Shown in pieces: positions 57,916 to 64,000 of a stretch of 64,000 nucleotides of DNA. The stretch spans positions 374,501-438,500 of the forward strand of contig JASJOG010000209.1 in NCBI GenBank assembly GCA_030142905.1. The letters run 5' to 3'. Position numbers and translations under genes: made by a program. This DNA is from Heliopora coerulea (Eukaryota; Cnidaria; Anthozoa; Scleralcyonacea; Helioporidae). The notes under the pieces are model-generated. The model saw only the letters and a list, made by a program, of their open reading frames with translations. It was not told the origin of the DNA and made no database searches. Every line of letters begins with the position of its first letter. The first letter of the stretch is position 1.

Positions 57916-58875
57916 GTCCGTAGCAGGCTAAGACCCCTTCCTTTGTGGAATATTTCTAACTTTTACAATTCAGATAAGAGATAGAAAATCTACAACCAGA
58001 ACTCGTTATACAAAATAAGACTGAATATGAGGATTCACACCGGACTTGAAAAGTTTATTTCCTACACTTGTTAGGAAATTTTACTAAATATTACGATTGA
58101 AAAAGGATGTAGAATATTGTACTTACATTCGAAAATATCAGAAGGAATGCTAAATGATAAACAGCTGCACGCCAAAACTCGTAATACCAACTATTGATAA
58201 ATATTACGACCCAGCTCGGAGGTAGAAAATCTTTCATCTAAACTCGTTACGAAGTACTGCAAAAATATAAAGTTCAGACTGAATGAGGAATATCAACCAC
58301 CAACACTTGTTAAAAATTCTTAATAAATATTACCATTGAAAAGGTAAGATTCACCACCAACCCTCGTCCAAAAATGTTTCAAATTTTTAGGATTCAGATA
58401 TTGCATTATATCTAAGAATGGTAAGATTTGCAGTAGAAAATCTACTTTAACTCGTAACGAAATATTCGTAAATACATCCAATGAGATCTGAGGCTGTTAT
58501 CCTACCACAAAACTTCGTCATGAAATATTGTTAACAATATCGGCTGAAAAAAAGAGGTAGAAAATGTACTTCCTAAACCCCTCAATAAATAAAACTAATC
58601 ACAAACATTATTCAGTAACATTAAGTTGGAAGACATAGAGACAGCCTGCTAAAGTGGTATGAAATATTGCAAAATATCACGATTCAAGTCGGAGACGGAA
58701 ACTACCTATTCCTCAGCGAAATATTTGCGTGACAGTGTTAGTAGGACATGACCATACAAATTTGGAAAAAATCTACAACGGAAATTCACGACTAGTATCT
58801 GATCAGTATAAGCATTTTGATGGGAGAGAGAAATCTACGTCTTAAGCACGTTCCAATTTTATTTGCTGAATAAAG

Positions 58876-59515
58876 CTTAGTTTCCATATAATCGCTGATG
58901 ATCGCTCACAATCGCTGGGTTGTTGAGGTCGTTCAACCGAACGATCGCTGTCGATTGCCATCGACTGCTCAGATTTGTTTCCATTTGATCGCCCAAACCA
59001 CAGCATATCGATCGCCGGAGACTGAAACGAATCTTGAGTCATCAATAAAAATTGTCCGTGAAAGTATGGTCATTGAACTCAATCTCCCTGTCTGAGGCAT
59101 TCAAAACCAGAGTCGAGCAAGTACACCTCGTGCGATGTAGATAAAAAGACGGAGTATGAAACAATTTCGTTCGGAGTGAATTATTTGCTGCTTTTCGCAC
59201 TTAAAAGAAGACAAATTCTACTGACATTTGAACGGTTACTCTGCCACAGAAAGACGGAAGGTTGTTTTGCTTCTTCAGGCGCCTTCCCTAAGCCGTCCCA
59301 CGTTTTTAGATGTCACTTATGCCATACTTGTTCGATCGCTCGGTTGCCAAGTTTTGTTTCCATATGATCGTCCGTGATCGCTGAGATAGAACATTTCCTA
59401 TACCGGCGATCGTGAGCAATCGCGGTCACTGGTGATCGCTGGATCGCTGGAAAATGCTTCCATAAGATTGCCGACAATCGTTCAGGATCGACAGCGATTA
59501 TGTCGAAACCAGCGT
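58876..59515. mobile_element. GATCG-rich non-autonomous transposon
   Basis: The left part (TTAGTTTCCATATAATCGCTG) and the reverse complement of the right part (TTAACGCTGGTTTCGACATAATCGCTG) are related inverted ends. Each terminal 150 bp is packed with GATCG, AATCGC and CGATCG words, at least a dozen in total. The centre is unrelated. No transposase is seen. Confidence 0.55.
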
Positions 59516-59969
59516 TAAGACAACACTACCTCATGGTAAGCATACAACAGATAAATTGAAAACTTCATTCAATCGCATAAGTGGATACAACTTGGAGCCA
59601 AAAACCCTCCTTATCGAATACGTTTTAAATTAGTGCTTAATGTAAGGGATCAGATCTGTTTACAAAATGTTCCTGAGAATCTCGTTACTACATGTTTTTG
59701 CGATATCTCCGAATTATTAGAGATAGAAAATATACGTTAGAAACTCTACATGCGATGTTGTCAAATGATTGCCAAAATCTTTTTACGAGAGTCGTTGAGT
59801 GATATTCCTCGCAAGACGATTCAAACCACCGGTAAAAAATCTACCATCGAAAGTTAACGTTTCAAACATTAAGTATAAAATCGACCTGTAAGAACTTAGC
59901 ACGAAATATTGCTGATCATTATGATACATATCGTAGGTTTACAATTTACCTTCATCAGCTAAATAAAGT

Positions 59970-60266
59970 ATGAGTTAATAAAAGGTAAAAGGTAAAGTGC
60001 CTTCATTTATGCTAGATAACGCTATCAGCTATCTGAGCTGCTCTTTTAGGGGTCCAGTAAAGGCCTACCCGCATGGGTCCAGTGTTATGACAGGAGGAAA
60101 CCGGAGTACCCGAAGAAAACTTGCGATGCTTGGTACAGTCTAACTGGACAACACTCTTCTCATATGTGACCAAGCTAACTTTAATCAGATTACTGCACGC
60201 GGCCGGAATCGAACCCTAGTCACAATGGTGAGGGACCCGTGCACTACCACTGTGCCACCAGCACCC
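59970..60266 (-). mobile_element. tRNA-derived SINE
   Basis: The minus-strand head GGTGCTGGTGGCACAGTGG has an A box (60,241-60,257) and a perfect B box GGTTCGATTCC (60,205-60,215). The body contains GGGTACTCCGGTTTCCTCC, a core widely seen in animal SINEs and shared with the 5S-SINE at 8,126-8,524. The tail is a short CCTTTTA repeat next to 59,970. Confidence 0.72.
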
Positions 60267-60369
60267 CTGATTAATCGGCTATTGAATAAAATCTGCAAAC
60301 GAAACTCTTCGTGACATCTGCCTGAATGTTCGGATTAGAATCGGAATCTCAAACTGCAGTGTTAGTGAT

Positions 60370-61430
60370 TACAAACTGCTATAAACAAGACTGGAAGCAC
60401 TCCTCGCTCACAATTCAATCACATCTCTTGAGAACACGAAAGAAGTAGATAGCTTGTAAAGCTTATCAAACAGCCGAAAATATAAATTAAACGGGACAGA
60501 ATGCCCCTATTGTAACTTGGAAGTGAAAAAAGTGGAATGTTTGCATGCCATTTTTCATTTTTAAAAAACTGAAATTAATTACTACAACTGATGAATTTAC
60601 CGACAATTTTAAATCCCAAACTCCAACCACATAGACGTACCTCGTCAGTCTACCTGGGAGGGCCGGGGAGGAGGGTAAGATGTACAGTTTTTGACTAGTA
60701 AAAATATTAATAAATACTTCTGCTGATGTGAATTTCAACTTTTTTTTTGTCACAGGAAATGGTAAACAAATCCTGAAGGGAAAAAAAGAAATAAAATGTA
60801 GAACAAGCTTAAAACAAAAAAATAAAATAAGGGAAAAAACCTCCCGATTATGAGAACAAGGCAGTGGCGCCGATCGGAACGTTAGAATGTTAATATTAAG
60901 GTGTCACAGACGACTCGTCTACTGGCACATTAAACCGACAACTACAGTTCTTTTTGCATTTAAACTGTTGGCTATCGTGTTTGCCGTTCAAGTTCCTCTT
61001 TACAAATTTCCTAACTTTAAACCGAAACTTTTATCAATAACTTTTTGATATGGCATAAAAATTACGAAAAAAATTTACTCTCACAATCAAAATAACGTAT
61101 GCCGTGATCAAACTTTGTGTGAACTGTTTTCTAAGCCGTATCGTTTCCCATTAGCATTACTAGCACGTATGTCTTCACGCTAAAGTTTGTTTGTAAGTAT
61201 AATATATACAAAAAGGCAATGCTTAAACAAAAAATGCATTTTCGGGCGTTTACTCCCTACCATAAGGTATAGTTTCTGTGTTTTCTAAGAATCTGAAAAT
61301 ATACGTGTTTAGACATTTGCTTTATCGATTGTCGGGACTGACTGACTTTGTTCTCTATTTGTGAACGTTCAAAACAAAAATCTTAGTATATGATGGTCTC
61401 AGTAGAAGTTAACTATCGATAAAAGTTTAA
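60370..61430. other. No gene recognised
   Basis: AT-rich; a minus-strand open frame at 60,487-60,753 has no features. Nothing else is seen. Confidence 0.45.
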
Positions 61431-61930
61431 TTTGAGAAACAAACTTCACAACTTGTTATCTAGGGGAAAATTATGCTTTTTCAACTCAACCAATTTCTAT
61501 TCACTAAGACATATTCTTATTTTCTGGCCACTCCCTCTGAATTCACGACTTTTCAATTCTCAGCACCTCCTCTTCCAACTTCGAACTTCTTCTCAGGGAA
61601 AGTCTGCTGATAAAGAAGTTTAATCCTTCTCTCAACACTAAAATTAGATCTGTTCCTTTAACAATATTCTAATCTCCGTTCTAGTGTTAGGTCGATCTTC
61701 TTTCCTTATCCTCTTACTAACTCACTACCCACTCATTTTCTCATACTCCATATCTTTAACACGTTAATCCTTTCTTACAACTAATTACTTCCTGTCATTG
61801 TTAATAGTTAGCATAAATTCCAAACACCTGTATATATTTCTCATTCTGAAGATGTCGCAAGACTAGTGACGAAACGTCAGTAAAATTAAATTCAGTATTT
61901 ATTAAAAGTCTCCGTTATTATGGGTCTTTC
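61430..61930 (+). mobile_element. Penelope-like element 3' end
   Basis: From about 61,580 to TAA at 61,670-61,672 one frame gives LLRESLLIKKFNPSLNTKI followed by RSVPLTIF, the same C-terminal tail as the PLE at 3,858-3,953. A non-coding end with a hammerhead-like motif (61,846-61,878) follows, then a GTCAGTAAAATTAAATTCAG terminus. Upstream (61,430-61,580) frames are broken. Confidence 0.7.
61846..61878 (+). ncRNA. Hammerhead-ribozyme-like core in the PLE end
   Basis: CTGAAGA (61,846-61,852), T, a hairpin GTCGC/AAGACTA/GTGAC (one G-T pair), then GAAAC and GTC. It has the same layout as 4,073-4,103 with compensating differences in the hairpin. Confidence 0.45.
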
Positions 61931-62339
61931 TAAACTTTTTGCTGGGCAATAATTTTTTTAACCCCATTAACGGCAATTCATCCTCATTCGCATTGGATTT
62001 TGGTAACCCACCAACGGACAACCCGCCCTGAAAGGGTGCATGCTTCTATACGTATATATACAGCAGAAAAGGAGCTTCAAAATGCTACCTTGGGGAGCTT
62101 CGTACAACATGGTTCGTACAAGCTGTGTGCGTTGAAGCCATCATCCGTATTTTGAAAATACGACAAAGGATACCCGAGTGGTCAACATATTTGAGGACAA
62201 TGAAGAAGATGGCGATTTTCAAGCACTTGTCACCGAAAATGAATAACAACGAACTAAGGAGATCTGGGAGACGACAATTAGACGTACTCTGGGCATTAAG
62301 AAGACGAAAAAGAGGAATTCCGTAGATTTTTTTCACAAA

Positions 62340-63150
62340 TCATCAGGTTTAGACATTCGAGATGGATAGTAACAGTGAGTGTGAAAGTGATGATTCCGAG
62401 AGTCTACTACGAAACATGAAGCCATGAATGCCGAGACACATCTTGGTCATAGATTAGGGATGGGTGCCTCGTCAACAGATTTCCTCGATTTGTTTTCGTG
62501 TGACTTTTTCGATCTCATCGTTAGTGCCACGAATATGTACGCTCACATAAAATTTAGAGATCTTCAATTTGCTAAGGATTGAGCAATACTTTCAACTTTT
62601 CTTGACTTAAAAATTGTAAAGAGAATAAACGAAATGTGAAAGAGAAGGTACTCCTGGGTCACTAATCTCTTTAATTGAAATTCTGGGTTTAAAAACAATT
62701 CCTCTAAAAAGTTGCGAGCAAGTTAAAGTACGTATTTCCGCATTTCGATCTCGTAACCACGAGAAAACAACGACCGAATTGAGCAAATTTAGGCCTCTTG
62801 TTTCCTGACTTAGAAATCTTTTGTTGAGTTTGTATATATTTTTGGCAAAAACATTTCGATTCACGAAAGACTTCCTAAATTCAATAGCCTTTTATATTTT
62901 AAGAAGTATATACCGAAAAACCCTGGTAAATTTAGGGTGATACTTTGCATGCTTTCCGAATCTGAAACTCACTTCATCTGGAACTTTGAGGCTTACCTCT
63001 GCCTAGAAGCTCGCAGCAATGATGACGTTTACCTTGATTACAAAGTAGCAGACTCTTTGGGAAGACTATGCTGTAATTCCTAGCATCACTTTTATGTTCA
63101 TAATTATCTTCCTTTTATTCACTTATGTTTTTCATATCATTCCATAATCC
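62340..63150 (+). pseudogene. piggyBac transposase remnant
   Basis: An ATG at 62,360 starts MDSNSECESDDSESLLRN, an acidic N-terminus usual for piggyBac proteins. After breaks, STDFLDLFSCDFFDLIVSATNMYAH (62,475-62,560) fits the DDE_Tnp_1_7 start. Near 62,910-63,080, PGKFRVILCMLSESETHFIW, then NFEAYLCLE and DDVYLDYKVAD, fit the catalytic core. Stops and frameshifts are numerous and the middle is shortened. TTAA-flanked ends were not identified. The assignment rests on these two blocks. Confidence 0.6.
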
Positions 63151-63159
63151 AGCCCGGGA

Positions 63160-63740
63160 GAACAAACGCTGTATCTAAACAGATTCATGTCAAACCACCT
63201 CTCATTACTAAATACTATAAAATAACGATGTTGATGGAATCGTACGATATGGTATCAATGATTCCGTCGGAACTTCACCGAGAAAGTGGCGGAAATACGT
63301 AGTTTCGATCTTCGTGAATATTTCGACTGTGAGCGGGTTTTTCTCTGCAAAATATACACAAGGGGCGGTAAAGCCACGTAGATTACTTGAATTTTTCACT
63401 TCTGCTTCCTAAACGACTAATTTTAGACTACACCGGGTAGAAAAAGGTTTCTATAGTGCGCCGTTTAGTCGTCGTATTCCAATCGACTTAGGTAAATGTG
63501 TGAAGGGCGACAAATTGTGGCCTTATGTCCCCATATGATGTGTAGAAATGTTCAAAGAACGTTTGAAAGTATTAACCAGCAAGAACAATGTGCTGTATAT
63601 CTTCGTAGATAAAGTGACTGTTACATGTCTTTTATTTTGTATTTTATGTACTTTTTTAATGAAACAAAATTGATCATTTTGGCCAATATCCTGGCTTCCG
63701 TGATTTTCGACGATATGTGAACGTTGGTTAAGTTTGTACC
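63160..63740. other. No gene recognised
   Basis: Possibly the decayed 3' part of the piggyBac remnant; frames on both strands show nothing convincing. Confidence 0.35.
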
Positions 63741-63890
63741 ACTGAAAAACGATTTCTGAGCCCTAAACGGGGATTATAGCTTCTACTCAGCTACAGATAC
63801 TCAGTCTGTAAGCTAAGATATAGATTACTCATGATCCTGATCATGTCCTGAGTTACCTGTACCCGGATGAGGGTCTCCAGTTTCAATAAT
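63740..63890. repeat. Dispersed repeat, second copy
   Basis: GATTTCTGAGCCCTAAACGG and its context resemble 19,965-20,000. The remainder (TGAGTTACCTGTACCCGGAT) is not clearly shared. Confidence 0.35.
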
Positions 63891-64000
63891 TTATATATGT
63901 ATACAAGAAATATTCTAATTCTAATTATACCTACTATGCAAACGTTCAATGACTTTATGGCCTGTTTATAGAAACTTTGCAGCGGGACATCCCGGGTACC

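Larger units (their letters stand above)
13780..57940. repeat. Copy 2 of the duplication, split by ~30 kb of transposons
   Basis: Pieces collinear with copy 1 lie at 13,780-15,540, 18,540-19,880, 30,215-33,130, 51,990-52,630 and 53,960-57,940. The gaps hold the nested PLE cluster, two hAT elements plus about 5 kb of unassigned DNA, the BEL/Pao element, a foldback element and a PLE fragment. Relative to copy 1 this copy lacks 650-1,950 and has extra DNA at 15,540-18,500. One block (7,880-7,970 in copy 1) matches both 16,736-16,830 and 32,045-32,110, so some internal rearrangement or repeat dispersal also occurred. Confidence 0.55.
57976..60360. repeat. Decayed ~65-bp minisatellite interrupted by two elements
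   Basis: Phrases of the type AGAAAATCTAC..CC..AACTCGT..CGAAATATTGCAAA...GATTCAG recur irregularly at 57,976, 58,226, 58,341, 58,436, 58,557, 58,673, 58,763, 59,733, 59,836 and 60,288. The array is split by the GATCG-rich element (58,876-59,515) and the tRNA-SINE (59,970-60,266). Confidence 0.55.

Noticed and set aside
57793..57984. Ser/Gly-rich frame that could be a low-complexity protein
   Set aside because: It is a GGTAGT simple repeat with a counterpart repeat at 12,361-12,520 that is not open.

Overview
This is eukaryotic nuclear DNA: AT-rich, without dense or operon-like reading frames, and heavily invaded by transposable elements. The mix (Penelope-like retroelements with GIY-YIG ends, a BEL/Pao element, hAT transposons of the ZMYM/DUF4371 type, a Crypton-like tyrosine recombinase, tRNA- and 5S-derived SINEs, pogo/Tigger and Harbinger-like MITEs, piggyBac) suggests an invertebrate animal, most likely an anthozoan cnidarian such as a stony coral. 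That assignment is inference; nothing here is species-diagnostic.

Large-scale layout. By eye the window is a diverged tandem duplication. Copy 1 is about 1-12,560. Copy 2 starts near 13,780 and its pieces appear in the same order at 13,780-19,880, 30,215-33,130 and 51,990-57,940. Copy 2 has therefore grown from about 12.6 kb to about 44 kb, mostly by mobile-element insertion at 20.0-30.0 kb, 33.6-51.7 kb, 53.0-53.9 kb and 55.1-57.4 kb. Each copy keeps a short CRE + YY1-like promoter block with a candidate first exon beside it on the minus strand; the copy-1 exon is frameshifted. No complete cellular gene can be read from the window.

Nested cluster, 20.1-30.0 kb. Two Penelope-like element (PLE) pieces lie head to head near 22,470. 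The minus-strand piece holds a palindromic array of six tRNA-like SINE units bracketed by a 13-bp target duplication. The plus-strand piece is interrupted by a LINE 3' end, a 120-bp Harbinger-like MITE and a 2.2-kb Crypton-like tyrosine-recombinase element bounded by terminal inverted repeats. Downstream follow a SINE fragment, a pogo/Tigger MITE with TA duplication, a tRNA-like element with inverted ends, and two palindromes around a TA microsatellite.

33.6-51.7 kb. Two decayed hAT elements (one plus, one minus, the latter with a perfect 8-bp target duplication) are followed by a 5.8-kb BEL/Pao LTR retrotransposon on the minus strand. Its LTRs are about 95% identical but its coding region has many frameshifts and stops.

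51.7-64 kb. The rest of duplication copy 2 (carrying a foldback element and a PLE reverse-transcriptase fragment) is followed by a decayed minisatellite interrupted by a GATCG-rich element and a tRNA-SINE, then a PLE 3' end and a piggyBac transposase remnant.

All recognisable protein-coding material except three or four short candidate exons is transposon-derived and inactivated.
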